Counted from the first letter of the stretch, positions 1 through 8,699 are shown. The stretch is DNA of 64,000 nucleotides from Clostridium sp. cel8 (GCF_014050525.1 NZ_JACGAG010000001.1:72501-136500); one strand, 5' to 3'. A program made the numbers and translations. The notes: generated by a model not told the origin, from the letters alone.

Positions 1-1362
1 AGATACAGTTGAATCACCAAAATCCTTTGTTACCTCTATTGTCAAAACGCCATTTTTATTAATGAATCCGCTCAATGCATCGTTTCCTGGCTCGAGTTCA
101 CGAGGAACAGATTCCCCTGTTAACGCTGCAGTGTCAACCATTGAGTTTCCTTCTATAACCTTGCCATCGAGGGGAACTTTTTCTCCTGGCTTAACAATAA
201 TGATGTCACCTATGTTTACCTCTTCAGGAGATACTTTCCTGATCTCATCGCCAACTTTAAGATTTGCATAGTCAGGACGAATATCCATCAAAGCACTTAT
301 TGATTTTCTGGAGTGACCTACAGCTATATCCTGAAACAATTCACCTACCAGATAGAACAGCATAACTGCTACACCTTCTGGATACTCTCCAACGAAGAAA
401 GCACCAATGGTAGCAATACTCATCAAAAAATGCTCACTGAATACCTGACCGCGGGCAATACCTTTTATTGCTCTTAAGACAACCTCTCCACCAACTATGA
501 TATAACTAATAATAAACAAGGTAAGCTCAAGCCAATTTTGGAAATTAAAGATGATTCCCACGGCAAATATTGCTCCACCGACCACAAGTCTTATGATTTC
601 TTTTTTGTTGACACCTTCTTCTTCCTCTTCGTTATTTTCGTTTATTTTGGTCTTGGAGTTATTCTCCTCAAAAATGACCTTTACATCTGGCTCTATTTTC
701 TTTACTATGCCTTCAATCTTCTCATTTAACTCAGAGCGGTTGACTTTCGGACTTATTTCCAGTGTTAGTTTCTTCGAAACAAAATCTACTGCAGCAAATT
801 CAACTCCTTCTAGACCGCTTATTTCTTTTTCCATTTTAGCTGCACAATTCGCGCAGCCAAGTCCTTCAAGCATTACTATGCTTTTGTTCACCTTTTTCTT
901 CTCTGCATCAACTATTTTAACATCCGGCTCAAGTTTATTTACAATGGATGTTACTTCTCCAAGAATTTTACCAAATTCCTTTTTATCGACCGCTTCAATT
1001 GTCAGCTTCTTAGATACAAAATCAACGGTCGCACTATTTACTCCTTCAAGGCTTTGTGTTTGAGCTTCAATCTTTGCAGCACAATTCGCACAGTCAAGTC
1101 CTTCAAGTATTAATACTTTTTTATTGCTCTTGTTAACGGATTTTTCTTTCACTACCACATCCGGTTCGTGCTTGTGCACTATGGTTTTAACTTGCTGTAA
1201 TGTATTCTTATACTCTTGCTCTGATTCAGTTTCTAAAGTCAATGTCTTGTTCATGAAGTTCATATAGGCTTTGACTCCATTTAATTTATTAACCTCATCT
1301 TCAATTTTAGCTGCACAATTTGCGCAATCTAAACCTTCTAAAATTACTTCCTTCTTTAACAT
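1..1362 (-). CDS. cadA: CadA-type heavy-metal-exporting P1B-ATPase (C-terminal part outside window)
   Basis: Membrane ATPase expected to export Cd/Zn/Pb. About 454 N-terminal residues are in the window. Three heavy-metal-associated domains come first, each with a CxxC: GLDCANC near residues 11-16 and 89-94, and GLGCANC near 168-173. An acidic linker (about 231-250) and the first membrane segments (about 255-345) follow, then the actuator domain with the TGES dephosphorylation motif near 413. The CPC membrane motif, the phosphorylated DKTGT and the nucleotide-binding domain lie beyond the edge. The ATG at 1362 is preceded by AGGAGG and sits 13 bp after the stop of the regulator gene, so the two form one operon. 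Three metal-binding domains is more than the one or two usual for CadA. Metal specificity is inferred from the CadC neighbour. Confidence 0.93.
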   Translation of the reverse strand, partial: MLKKEVILEGLDCANCAAKIEDEVNKLNGVKAYMNFMNKTLTLETESEQEYKNTLQQVKTIVHKHEPDVVVKEKSVNKSNKKVLILEGLDCANCAAKIEAQTQSLEGVNSATVDFVSKKLTIEAVDKKEFGKILGEVTSIVNKLEPDVKIVDAEKKKVNKSIVMLEGLGCANCAAKMEKEISGLEGVEFAAVDFVSKKLTLEISPKVNRSELNEKIEGIVKKIEPDVKVIFEENNSKTKINENNEEEEEGVNKKEIIRLVVGGAIFAVGIIFNFQNWLELTLFIISYIIVGGEVVLRAIKGIARGQVFSEHFLMSIATIGAFFVGEYPEGVAVMLFYLVGELFQDIAVGHSRKSISALMDIRPDYANLKVGDEIRKVSPEEVNIGDIIIVKPGEKVPLDGKVIEGNSMVDTAALTGESVPRELEPGNDALSGFINKNGVLTIEVTKDFGDSTVS

Positions 1363-1375
1363 TACTGACCCTCCT

Positions 1376-1750
1376 TTACTTACTTTCTTCTGAAATATGA
1401 ATTAATCCCTGGTCAAATATTTGCTTTACATGTTCATCTTCAAGAGAGTAGAATACAATCTTTCCTTCTCTTCTGCTCTTTACTAGTTCAGCCTGCTTTA
1501 AGACTCTTAGCTGATGTGAAATTGCTGATTGGGTCATATTTAATAAGAATGCAATATCGCAAACGCACATCTCTGATTCATCTAATGCCCAGAGTATCTT
1601 AATTCTTGTTGAATCTCCAAAAACTTTAAATAGTTCTGCTAGATCATATAGAGTTTCTTCTTGAGGCATTTTTTCTCGCACTTTATTTACAATTTCCTCA
1701 TGTATTACATCACAGTCGCATCTTTCAATTGGTTGAATTTTTTTTGCCAT
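1376..1750 (-). CDS. cadC: ArsR/SmtB-family metal-sensing repressor CadC
   Basis: Winged-helix repressor of 124 residues that should release DNA when it binds Cd, Pb or Zn. It carries both known CadC metal sites. The first is the thiolate site, with CDCD at residues 11-14 in the N-terminal arm and CVCD at 62-65 in the recognition-helix region. The second is a complete alpha-5 zinc site, D95-x-H97 with H108 and E111, matching the DxH(x10)HxxE pattern of the family. The helix-turn-helix is around residues 59-82 (TQSAISHQL is the recognition part). It lies directly upstream of cadA and behind a promoter bearing two operator-like sites, so autoregulation of the operon is expected. Confidence 0.93.
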   Translation of the reverse strand: MAKKIQPIERCDCDVIHEEIVNKVREKMPQEETLYDLAELFKVFGDSTRIKILWALDESEMCVCDIAFLLNMTQSAISHQLRVLKQAELVKSRREGKIVFYSLEDEHVKQIFDQGLIHISEESK

Positions 1751-1777
1751 ATTTATATCACCTCTTTATCATTCAAT

Positions 1778-1803
1778 TGAACACTTGAATAAGCTTTCAT
1801 ATA
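1778..1803 (-). promoter_or_regulatory. CadC operator 1, overlapping the transcription start
   Basis: Minus strand reads ATATGAAAGCTTATTCAAGT. It contains TGAA-N6-TTCA (1786-1799), the classic ArsR/SmtB operator pattern. It begins immediately after the -10 box, so a bound repressor would block initiation. Confidence 0.7.
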
Positions 1804-1804
1804 T

Positions 1805-1833
1805 ATTATAAACCTCAATTCTCCGTTTGTCAA
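1805..1833 (-). promoter_or_regulatory. Near-consensus sigma-A promoter of cadCA
   Basis: Minus strand: -35 TTGACA (1828-1833), 17-bp spacer, -10 TATAAT (1805-1810). Both hexamers are perfect consensus, as is common for metal-efflux operons held down by a repressor. Transcription would start near 1798, inside the downstream operator. Confidence 0.85.
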
Positions 1834-1840
1834 TAAAAAC

Positions 1841-1862
1841 ATATGAGTAATTGTTCAAGTGT
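1841..1862 (+). promoter_or_regulatory. CadC operator 2, upstream of the -35 box, inverted relative to operator 1
   Basis: Plus strand reads ATATGAGTAATTGTTCAAGT (TGAG-N6-TTCA at 1844-1857). It shares ATATGA and TTCAAGTGT with operator 1 but in opposite orientation, so the two sites bracket the promoter symmetrically. Confidence 0.6.
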
Positions 1863-1880
1863 GTTTATCTTTTAGCTTTA

Positions 1881-1977
1881 CGGTCAAGACCGCCACCTCT
1901 AAGCGCAGCGTAGGTGGGTTTTAATCAGGTGGAGTAGACTCTCCATCTGATTCCCCGATGTTTCAGCTTGCTGAAAC
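1881..1977. other. Cluster of four hairpins at the prophage left junction, no gene
   Basis: Four stem-loops are packed into about 100 bp. CGGTC-AA-GACCG is at 1881-1892. CCACCT...AGGTGG with an inner GC-rich part is at 1893-1917. CAGGTGGAG...CTCCATCTG is at 1926-1949. GTTTCAGC-TT-GCTGAAAC is at 1960-1977. No reading frame is convincing. The density of structure resembles the structured 3' end of IS200/IS605-type elements, but no tnpA or tnpB is present. It could equally be terminators or the flank of the attachment site. Confidence 0.45.
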
Positions 1978-2018
1978 GAGTTCACTTATTAGATTATCCC
2001 CAAGTATAAATAGAAAAG

Positions 2019-2057
2019 AACCGCCCATCAAGAAGTATTTCTCCTCAATCGGCGGTC
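2019..2057 (-). terminator. Intrinsic terminator after the recombinase genes
   Basis: The minus-strand stem begins GACCGCC and ends GGCGGTTC, with a middle section paired by G-U wobbles, followed by TTCTTTTC. It lies 10 bp beyond the stop of the first recombinase and closes the leftward prophage transcript. Confidence 0.8.
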
Positions 2058-2066
2058 AAATTCGTT

Positions 2067-3638
2067 TTATTTTTCTATATCAATTTCTACACCAGATTTA
2101 AATTCAATAGTTAGTTTATCATCATAGACCGTTATTTTCTCTATAAGTCTCCTTACTAGTTGCTCATCATACTCCTCAAGGAGGGTGGATTGTTCATTTA
2201 GGAACTTTTCCATATCTTCTAGTCTTTGCTTGGAGCCTTTTTTGCCAGCTTCTTCTGCTAAAGCCTTATGTCTTTCCTCTCTGAGCCTGTAAATCTCATC
2301 GGCTATATCGTTATAATCCTCTTTGGAATTGGCCAGTCTCAAAAGGTCTTTTTGTAATTCCTCTAGCTTTTTATCTATCTCGGAAACAACATTATTGCCC
2401 GTTTCACTTATCACTGTTTCTATATTTTCCTTTAAGATAGTTAAAAAGCCATCCTTTTGCCCTATTAGTTTATTAATTGCCTCTACCGTAGCAATACCTA
2501 TCATATCCTCCAGCACGGTTCGGGAATGACAAGTTAACCCTGTATTCTCAAGTCTACTGACGCATCTCCAAACAATCGATTTTTTACCTCGATTATTCCA
2601 ATGAACTCTACGGTATATTTCGCCACACTCACCACAGAAGATAATTTGCGAAAATACATGATTTGAACTAAAGTTTCTTTTCTTTCCACTAGTACTTATA
2701 TGTCCTCTACTTCTACGAACTAACTCTTCTTGTACCTGCATGAAAATTTCACGCGGGATAATGGCTTCATGGTTATTCTCTACATAATACTGAGGTACGA
2801 TTCCGTTATTCACAACCCTCTTTTTTGTAAGAAAATCTACCGTATAAGTTTTTTGGAGCAATGCATCACCAATGTATTTTTCATTGCTTAATATTTTCCT
2901 TATAGTACTGGTATGCCACCTTTTTTTCCCCGCTCCCGTAAGTATGCCATCAGTTTCAAGTCCTTTTTTGATTTTATCCATACTGGAGCCTTCAAGATAC
3001 TCTCGGTAAATCCTTTTAACAATTTCAGCTTCCTCCGGCACAATTACTAATCGCTTATTTTCATCTTTGGTATATCCTAAAAACCTAGAACAATTGACCA
3101 TTACCTCTCCCTGTTGGTATCGGTATTGGTAACCAAGCTTTACATTCTGGCTTAGTGACTGGCTCTCTTGTTGCACTAAGGATGCCATAATGGTAAGCAT
3201 AATTTCACCTTTGGCATCCAGTGTATTGATATTTTCTTTCTCAAAATATACCGCAACATTTTTATCTTTAAGTTTTCTGATGTATTGTAGACAGTCCAAG
3301 GTATTTCTAGCAAATCGGCTTATTGATTTGGTAATAACCATATCAATTTTCCCAGCCATACACTCATCAATCATTCGATTAAATTCGTCGCGATTTTTTG
3401 TATTTGTGCCGCTGATACCATCATCAGCAAAGATCCCTGCAAATTCCCACTCTGAATTCTTCTTGATAAACTCTGTATAGTGTTCAATCTGCACTTCGTA
3501 ACTACTAGCCTGCTCATCACTATCTGTAGAAACTCGGCAATAAGCAGCGACCCGAAGTTTTGGTGTTTCATCTTCTTTTCGGCTGTTGCCTACACGTTTA
3601 ATTGCAGGTATAATCATTACATTTTTATTAACTGCCAT
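2067..3638 (-). CDS. Large serine recombinase (resolvase/integrase)
   Basis: Site-specific recombinase of about 523 residues. Domains in order: catalytic resolvase domain starting at [16 protein letters not shown] (the Ser of CRVSTDS is the nucleophile), with the [11 protein letters not shown] signature; a DNA-binding recombinase domain around 170-290 ([29 protein letters not shown]); a zinc ribbon (CGECGE... with two later Cys); and a C-terminal coiled coil (about 390-480). The chosen ATG at 3638 has GAGGTG upstream; a GTG five codons earlier is less well placed. It overlaps the end of the next gene upstream by 11 bp. Being outermost in the prophage, it is a strong candidate for the integrase, but the second full recombinase could do this instead or jointly. 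Confidence 0.93.
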   Translation of the reverse strand: MAVNKNVMIIPAIKRVGNSRKEDETPKLRVAAYCRVSTDSDEQASSYEVQIEHYTEFIKKNSEWEFAGIFADDGISGTNTKNRDEFNRMIDECMAGKIDMVITKSISRFARNTLDCLQYIRKLKDKNVAVYFEKENINTLDAKGEIMLTIMASLVQQESQSLSQNVKLGYQYRYQQGEVMVNCSRFLGYTKDENKRLVIVPEEAEIVKRIYREYLEGSSMDKIKKGLETDGILTGAGKKRWHTSTIRKILSNEKYIGDALLQKTYTVDFLTKKRVVNNGIVPQYYVENNHEAIIPREIFMQVQEELVRRSRGHISTSGKKRNFSSNHVFSQIIFCGECGEIYRRVHWNNRGKKSIVWRCVSRLENTGLTCHSRTVLEDMIGIATVEAINKLIGQKDGFLTILKENIETVISETGNNVVSEIDKKLEELQKDLLRLANSKEDYNDIADEIYRLREERHKALAEEAGKKGSKQRLEDMEKFLNEQSTLLEEYDEQLVRRLIEKITVYDDKLTIEFKSGVEIDIEK

Positions 3639-4056
3639 CTTGCTGCACCTCACTTTCTATTAAGCTGTATACATATTCCGCTTGTGTAAAAGGATTTGTA
3701 TACTTCTGAATTACTTGTCCTATGGTAAACTTCTTAAAAATAGTAGGTTCATCTTCTTTCTTGGGTTCAAAGATTCTGCCTAGCTTTTTCGCTCTCTTTA
3801 CCCTCTCTGCTTCTGCTTTTTCGTAGGTTTCTTTATCAATGATGGCAGGGTAATAATCATCACCAAGATAACGCTCATTTCTTAGCATCCTTCCAGCAGT
3901 TCCATGATAAGCATCTATTCCAGCAGTCTTTGCAGCGACCGTTAAGGAAAGGCCTGATAAGTAGCCCTTATACAATTTCCTTACTTTTTCAGCTTTTTCT
4001 TCATCGATAACTGCTATTCCATTCTCTATCCTATAGCCATAAGGCATGTGCGCCAT
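3628..4056 (-). CDS. Recombinase-domain protein lacking a catalytic domain
   Basis: A 142-residue protein starting [13 protein letters not shown]. It aligns by eye with the middle DNA-binding (Recombinase) domain of the two flanking large serine recombinases: PYGY, a [15 protein letters not shown] segment, and [14 protein letters not shown] matching NEKYIGD in its neighbours. There is no resolvase domain, no serine nucleophile and no zinc ribbon. It sits between the two full recombinases, 4 bp from the upstream stop and overlapping the downstream start, so it is translated with them. A role as accessory DNA-binding or directionality partner is inference; a degraded recombinase is the alternative, although the frame is clean and coupled. 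Confidence 0.8.
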   Translation of the reverse strand: MAHMPYGYRIENGIAVIDEEKAEKVRKLYKGYLSGLSLTVAAKTAGIDAYHGTAGRMLRNERYLGDDYYPAIIDKETYEKAEAERVKRAKKLGRIFEPKKEDEPTIFKKFTIGQVIQKYTNPFTQAEYVYSLIESEVQQDGS

Positions 4057-4060
4057 TTTC

Positions 4061-5620
4061 TCACATCCTTTCCCTTAGTGTGATTCCACATTTCAGAACG
4101 AAACCTATCTCTACCCTTGAGTAAACGATAATTTTTTCAATATGATCATTGAAAATTTGCTCGTTAAAGGTATTTATCATTTCAGCCTTATTCGTAAACT
4201 TTATTAAGTTACTGACTTCCTGCACCTTTGATAATTCTCCATTTAAAGCATGAATTAAAGCTTCTTTTTGCCCCATATAATTATCTGCTTCCATTTTCAG
4301 TTCATTGTTTTCTCTGTTAAAAAGGGCAGGTTCTAGATAACCCTTTGCCATAAGCTTTACAAGCAGTTCTCTCTGTTCTGCATTTTTTTCAATTTGCTTC
4401 TCTAATTCCTGAATTCTTGAAAGGTTATCAGAGTTGCTCATTCCACGCAAAGCATCTAATAGTGGTTGTAGAATAAGTTTTCTACCGAAAATCAGCTTGT
4501 TAATCATAGTAACAAAGGCCGTCTTTATATCCTCATCTCGAATAAACTGCATGGAACATTCTGTTATCTGCTTTAAGTGTTTACTACAACACCAGGCTAC
4601 ATATTTTCTTGTGCCGGACGAATGAATTCGTCTTTTAAAGGTGCTACCACATTCCGAGCAAATAATTTTTCCGGAGAAAGAATACCGATTTTGGTACTTA
4701 TCATTACGCTTTTCTATTCCCTTTTCTTTTGCCCTTTGATTTAAGGCAGCCTCTACTGCTTCAAACACTTCATGGCTGATAATTGCCTCATGGTGATTTT
4801 CTATTAAATATCTGTTTTTCTCACCATAATTGGTGCGCTTATTAAAACGGGAATCTGTATAGGTTTTTTGCAGTATAACATCCCCGGTATATTTCTCATT
4901 TTTTAGAATTCCTCGAATTGTTGTAGCGGTCCAACGACCACCTCTTTTGGAGGGGATACCCTTTTGATTAAGATCATCTGCTATTTTCTGTGTACCCTTG
5001 CCTGATAGTACTTCTGCGAAAATATACTTCACAATTTCTACTTGCTCAGGGTTTACCACCATTTGTCCATCAATGTTGTCATAGCCATATGGTGGGTAAG
5101 AAATCTTAAAAGTTCCGTTCTGAAATCTCCTTTGAATTGCCCACTTGTTATTTTCCGAAATGGAGATTGACTCACTTTCTGCAAGCCCGCTTAATATAGT
5201 AAGCATCAGTTCACTTTCCATTGATTGGGTATTGATATTCTCTTTCTCAAAGTAGATATAAATCCCAAGGTCCAACAGTTTACGAACCATCTCCAAACAA
5301 TCCGTAGTGTTTCTTGCAAACCTACTAATGGACTTTGTAATAATTAAGTCGATCTTCTTATTTTCACAATCTGACAGCATCCTGAGAAGTTCCGTTCGGT
5401 TTTCTTTTTTAGTGCCACTAATTCCCTCATCATAATACAAGCCAACATACTCCCATTCTGGGTTTGCCTTTATGTAAGTCTCATAATGGGATTTTTGTGC
5501 TTGTAGACTTACTAACTGTTCATCACTACCCGTAGAAACACGACAGTATGCGGCCACTCTTAGTTTAGGTTTGATAATCGATGCAACCTTATTTCCTTCT
5601 ATTTTCGTTATCTTTTTCAT
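4061..5620 (-). CDS. Large serine recombinase, second copy
   Basis: About 519 residues from the ATG at 5620, which is preceded by AAGGAGGTG; a GTG 27 bp upstream lacks such a site. The resolvase domain holds [16 protein letters not shown], the YDEGISGT loop and SRFARNTTDCLEM. A recombinase domain follows (YPPYGYDN, ATTIRGILKNEKYTGD), then a zinc ribbon (ICSECGSTFKRR ... WCCSKH) and a C-terminal coiled coil. It is clearly related to the recombinase at 2067-3638 but diverged, so not a recent duplication. It heads the group of three overlapping recombinase genes. Paired large serine recombinases can act as a two-component integrase; whether these do is unknown. Confidence 0.92.
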   Translation of the reverse strand: MKKITKIEGNKVASIIKPKLRVAAYCRVSTGSDEQLVSLQAQKSHYETYIKANPEWEYVGLYYDEGISGTKKENRTELLRMLSDCENKKIDLIITKSISRFARNTTDCLEMVRKLLDLGIYIYFEKENINTQSMESELMLTILSGLAESESISISENNKWAIQRRFQNGTFKISYPPYGYDNIDGQMVVNPEQVEIVKYIFAEVLSGKGTQKIADDLNQKGIPSKRGGRWTATTIRGILKNEKYTGDVILQKTYTDSRFNKRTNYGEKNRYLIENHHEAIISHEVFEAVEAALNQRAKEKGIEKRNDKYQNRYSFSGKIICSECGSTFKRRIHSSGTRKYVAWCCSKHLKQITECSMQFIRDEDIKTAFVTMINKLIFGRKLILQPLLDALRGMSNSDNLSRIQELEKQIEKNAEQRELLVKLMAKGYLEPALFNRENNELKMEADNYMGQKEALIHALNGELSKVQEVSNLIKFTNKAEMINTFNEQIFNDHIEKIIVYSRVEIGFVLKCGITLRERM

Positions 5621-5681
5621 CGCCTCACCTCCTTCTTGGTAGGTCACATATTACCTCTGAAACCCTTATATATCAACGAAT

Positions 5682-5918
5682 TCAGGGCATTATCTCTGCT
5701 AAAAAAGGAGAGAAAGATTGGCGATTAAGTGCCTCTATCTTGTTGAATTCTGCTTCCGTTATTAAACCTTTTTGGAGCATCTTTCTAAGTAATTTCTCTG
5801 CTTGAATATAATCAAACTCACGCTGTAGCTGCTCCTGTGACATTTTCTTTAATTGGATGCTTTTGTCTATAACCCCATCTGAGATCTTCATAACTTTTTT
5901 ATCCTCATGCTGATTCAT
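5682..5918 (-). CDS. Small SHOCT-like protein ahead of the recombinases
   Basis: A 78-residue charged protein. The C-terminal half (EKLLRKMLQKGLITEAEFNK) has the SHOCT-type pattern, a short helix pair with 'G-(L/I)-(I/L)-T-x-x-E-(F/Y)'. The ATG follows TAGGAGGTGATTCTAC, a strong ribosome binding site. It sits about 60 bp upstream of the recombinase genes and in the same direction, so co-transcription is likely. Small SHOCT-like proteins beside recombinases are common in clostridial elements; their function is not known. Confidence 0.7.
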   Translation of the reverse strand: MNQHEDKKVMKISDGVIDKSIQLKKMSQEQLQREFDYIQAEKLLRKMLQKGLITEAEFNKIEALNRQSFSPFLAEIMP

Positions 5919-5933
5919 GTAGAATCACCTCCT

Positions 5934-5971
5934 ACCTAATAGCCGCGGGAACAGGTCGAAGTTGAGGATTT
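5934..5971. repeat. Dispersed intergenic repeat, copy A
   Basis: Shares TAATAGCC, an 8-12 bp variable part and GTTGAGGATTT with copies at 37376-37420 and 41679-41722. It ends 16 bp upstream of the start codon of the SHOCT-like gene. On the minus strand the variable part can fold as a short hairpin (ACCT...AGGT). Confidence 0.7.
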
Positions 5972-5996
5972 GTAAAAATTAAATTAAATCAGAGCA

Positions 5997-6035
5997 TAAA
6001 AAAAAGAGCCTGCAAGGGAATAACCCCCACAGGCT
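5997..6035 (-). terminator. Intrinsic terminator after the endolysin gene
   Basis: The minus-strand stem begins AGCCTG and ends CAGGCT, with GGG/CCC pairing inside (6007-6035), followed by CTTTTTTTT. It separates the late structural and lysis transcript from the recombinase genes. Confidence 0.88.
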
Positions 6036-6114
6036 ATATACATCTAATAGTTAATATTTTTAGGGAAACTCTGTAAAGCTAAAGCATAATTGCTTTTTTA
6101 CTCGCTCCCTTTGA

Positions 6115-6816
6115 TTAATCATACTTAATAAATGCATCCGTAAATCCTGCCTTTTTAGCTTTGGCAAGCTGTGCCTCAGCATTTGCTTTGACAGTGTATG
6201 CACCTATTTGTACACGGTAGTATTTCTTTTGCACTGGTTCTGCTGATTTTTCTTCTTCGTTTAGAAGTTTCTTAACGTCCGCTCTAAAGGTATCCATGGT
6301 CTTGCCATGCTTAGGAAACCAGTGCATTACATCCGCATGGTTACTGGCTATACCTTGCTTATAGCCTTCACTATGACAGAGGATATCCTTATCACTAAGT
6401 CCATAGAGTTTGCAAAGATATACACAAAGCTCCACTGCTTCCTTATAAACAGCAGAAAAATACGAGGCATCGGTTAGACCGTCCTCGCAAATTTCAAAAC
6501 CTATATGGGTATTATTCGCATCCCCTCCAGCATGCCAACCACGATGATTCCAAGGCAATGTTTGATAGGTGGCAATGGAGCCATCTGCTAATTTACCAAT
6601 AAAAGCATGGACGCAAACTTGACGACCTCCGGGTTTATCCTGATTCCAATGATTATTGTATTGGTTCTTTCCGAGCAAACCATCATCTGGACCAACATAT
6701 CTCTTCAACCATGGGTTGTTAGCCCCTGTTGAATGAACCATTATACCCTTCGGTTTTATTGTTTTGCCTGCTTTGTAACAGGCATTGTTCGTAAGTATTA
6801 GTTTGTATAATTTCAT
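6115..6816 (-). CDS. Endolysin: N-acetylmuramoyl-L-alanine amidase with SPOR domain
   Basis: Peptidoglycan hydrolase for host lysis, about 233 residues. The N-terminal two thirds are an Amidase_2/PGRP fold: KGIMVHSTGANNP carries a zinc-binding His near residue 28, then a WNHRGWHAGG loop, GFEICED, and HSEGYKQG plus SNHADVMHWF toward the active site end. The C-terminal 35 residues (KKYYRVQIGAYTVKANAEAQ) are a SPOR domain, which binds glycan strands and here replaces the more usual SH3 or LysM binding modules. The ATG at 6816 follows GAGGTG; a GTG three codons earlier is unlikely. It follows the baseplate and holin genes and is followed by a terminator, the normal end of a late operon. Confidence 0.92.
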   Translation of the reverse strand: MKLYKLILTNNACYKAGKTIKPKGIMVHSTGANNPWLKRYVGPDDGLLGKNQYNNHWNQDKPGGRQVCVHAFIGKLADGSIATYQTLPWNHRGWHAGGDANNTHIGFEICEDGLTDASYFSAVYKEAVELCVYLCKLYGLSDKDILCHSEGYKQGIASNHADVMHWFPKHGKTMDTFRADVKKLLNEEEKSAEPVQKKYYRVQIGAYTVKANAEAQLAKAKKAGFTDAFIKYD

Positions 6817-6833
6817 TATAATCACCTCAACAT

Positions 6834-8228
6834 TTAATCATTTGGCTCAGGTGTAAGATGGACAGGGTACAGGTGATAGGTAAACTTTAAATCACAATAA
6901 GCATTTGATGATGTTCCATCACTTCCCATACAGATATACAGTCCATAACCGGCTGGAACTCTGGCCTGCCGCATTTGAATATGAATGTGCAAGGATTCTG
7001 CTGAAGTATTCGATCCGACAGGTGTGCTCCGTTGAATTCTGGTGAACGTCTCCTCATCATTAGAAATATACAAGTCCAGTTCCTTTTCACTAGTATCCGA
7101 TTGACGACAAAGAGTTATCAAATGGCAATCATAAGCCGTCGTATACAATTCTACGCCCTGACCGCCAATAACCACACTATTAATAGGTAATATCGTGTGC
7201 AAAGGACCACGGACACTGTTTGCACCGCCTGAACCCGAGACATTACCCGACAAAATATATCTTGAATAGGCCGAACGGGTGAAGTCACTAATAATAGCCG
7301 TTGCTGTGGATGAGAGAGGTATTACGGAAGTCACATTTTCTGCTCTTTCAAGTAGAAAAAGGCTCTCACCTGCCTCAACGGTAGTACTACCTATGGAAAA
7401 CCTTTGACTTGTCCAGTAAGCTGTACAAATTGGATTTGGATCAGTCCCAATTCCATAGGCAATATTCATTTCGTCATCAATGCCCCTTATAGCTCTAGCA
7501 AGTGTCTTAACTGTATTACGAAGGGTGTCTTGAATTAGAACCTGCACATTATTTGCAGCTGGACTACCCAAAGCTGTAACGAAGGTATATGTTATCATGC
7601 CAATCACTACATTGTTTCCATTTGCTATATTGCTAAATGTGATGGCTGCCCTCCGGCTAATCATATCCGGTGCACTAGCTGTTTCTATTGGATGCAAATG
7701 GTTTAGTAGAATACCTGTCCGCCTATATAAATTTTCGCGGGTATCCTCAACCAAATTGTGTGTTGTATTTAGCAAATCATAGTTGTTGTTTAATAGATTG
7801 TAAGTGAGGTTGAGCAGATTATTTATTTCATCAATATCCAGTTCAGCTAAAGCTGAAAGCACTTTATTTAACCATTCCTGTGCTGGAGGTTCTGGTGGTT
7901 CAGCAATTCCATCCACAAGAGCATCCTCGACTATGGTTAGTATTCTTGCGCTCTTTCCAACCACATCACCATAAGTAACCCTTATTTCAAGCCGACCAAC
8001 ACCAACAAATGATGTGTCCGTTGCATTGGGCTGCCATGTAAGGACACCATCAGCGTAGTTCGTGACTACCGGATATGCAACCCCATCAGGCCTTTTGTAA
8101 ATCGCATTTAAGGAGGCACTTGGGTAGTTATCTTCCAGTAGGCTTGATACATCAAACTCAATATTTCGGTAATTGTGTTCACCGCGTCGACCAATGAATA
8201 CCGTTACCGCTTTTGTTAAGTCAATCAT
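6834..8228 (-). CDS. BppU-like baseplate/receptor-binding protein
   Basis: A 464-residue structural protein. The N-terminal 110 residues (MIDLTKAVTVFIG ... LEIRVTYGDVVGKSARILTIVED) resemble the N-terminal attachment domain of BppU-type upper baseplate proteins. A Pro-rich hinge (EPPEPPAQEWL) and a helical stretch rich in N-N-L-L repeats (about 127-165) follow, then a beta-rich C-terminal region that could contact the host. The start overlaps the holin stop as ATGA, so translation is coupled. The receptor-binding role is inferred from position and domain layout. Confidence 0.65.
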   Translation of the reverse strand: MIDLTKAVTVFIGRRGEHNYRNIEFDVSSLLEDNYPSASLNAIYKRPDGVAYPVVTNYADGVLTWQPNATDTSFVGVGRLEIRVTYGDVVGKSARILTIVEDALVDGIAEPPEPPAQEWLNKVLSALAELDIDEINNLLNLTYNLLNNNYDLLNTTHNLVEDTRENLYRRTGILLNHLHPIETASAPDMISRRAAITFSNIANGNNVVIGMITYTFVTALGSPAANNVQVLIQDTLRNTVKTLARAIRGIDDEMNIAYGIGTDPNPICTAYWTSQRFSIGSTTVEAGESLFLLERAENVTSVIPLSSTATAIISDFTRSAYSRYILSGNVSGSGGANSVRGPLHTILPINSVVIGGQGVELYTTAYDCHLITLCRQSDTSEKELDLYISNDEETFTRIQRSTPVGSNTSAESLHIHIQMRQARVPAGYGLYICMGSDGTSSNAYCDLKFTYHLYPVHLTPEPND

Positions 8229-8665
8229 ATTTCATCACCTGGCTTAGGAGGTTCCTCATCATGACCATGTAGTTGCTTAAGAACCGCCTTTAGTTTTTCT
8301 GGGATGGGTAGCCCAATATGACCTGCATTCTCCAAAATGGATACACCCTCGTTACTTAGGTAGAAAAAGATTACCGCTGTTCGCAAAGCGCTGCCATCGT
8401 ATCCTGCACTCCCCAAAATTTGTGTATCAAGAATATGAGCGATACCTACCATTACAAAGATGAGCACCTTTTTGAAAATTCCCTTGGCACCAATTTCGCT
8501 GGACAGCTTTTTATCTGTAATCGCACAAAGGACTCCTGTCAGATAATCAATAGCTACAAAAGTGACCAGTGTATATAGAAATCCGTCAAACCCGCCGAGA
8601 AACCATCCAAGAAAAGCACCAACAGCCGCAAAAGCTAACTGTATCCAATTCCAAATCTCTTTCAC
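8225..8665 (-). CDS. Phage holin, TcdE/Cph1-like family
   Basis: A small membrane protein of about 146 residues with hydrophobic segments near residues 7-30, 33-50 and 66-100 and a charged C-terminus (HGHDEEPPKPGD). The middle segment FVAIDYLTGVLCAI and the later SNEGVSILENAG match the holin family that includes TcdE. The GTG at 8665 is preferred because GGAGGTG lies 6 bp before it; an upstream ATG at 8680 overlaps that binding site. The role is to permeabilise the membrane so the amidase two genes downstream reaches the wall. It overlaps the baseplate gene by 4 bp. Confidence 0.88.
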   Translation of the reverse strand: MKEIWNWIQLAFAAVGAFLGWFLGGFDGFLYTLVTFVAIDYLTGVLCAITDKKLSSEIGAKGIFKKVLIFVMVGIAHILDTQILGSAGYDGSALRTAVIFFYLSNEGVSILENAGHIGLPIPEKLKAVLKQLHGHDEEPPKPGDEI

Positions 8666-8699
8666 TGTAAACACCTCCATTACATTAATTTGTGTATTT

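Noticed and set aside
551-1063. 170-codon open frame on the plus strand
   Set aside because: It is the antisense of the cadA metal-binding domains; composition (Ser/Phe/Leu-rich) and lack of a ribosome binding site mark it as a shadow.
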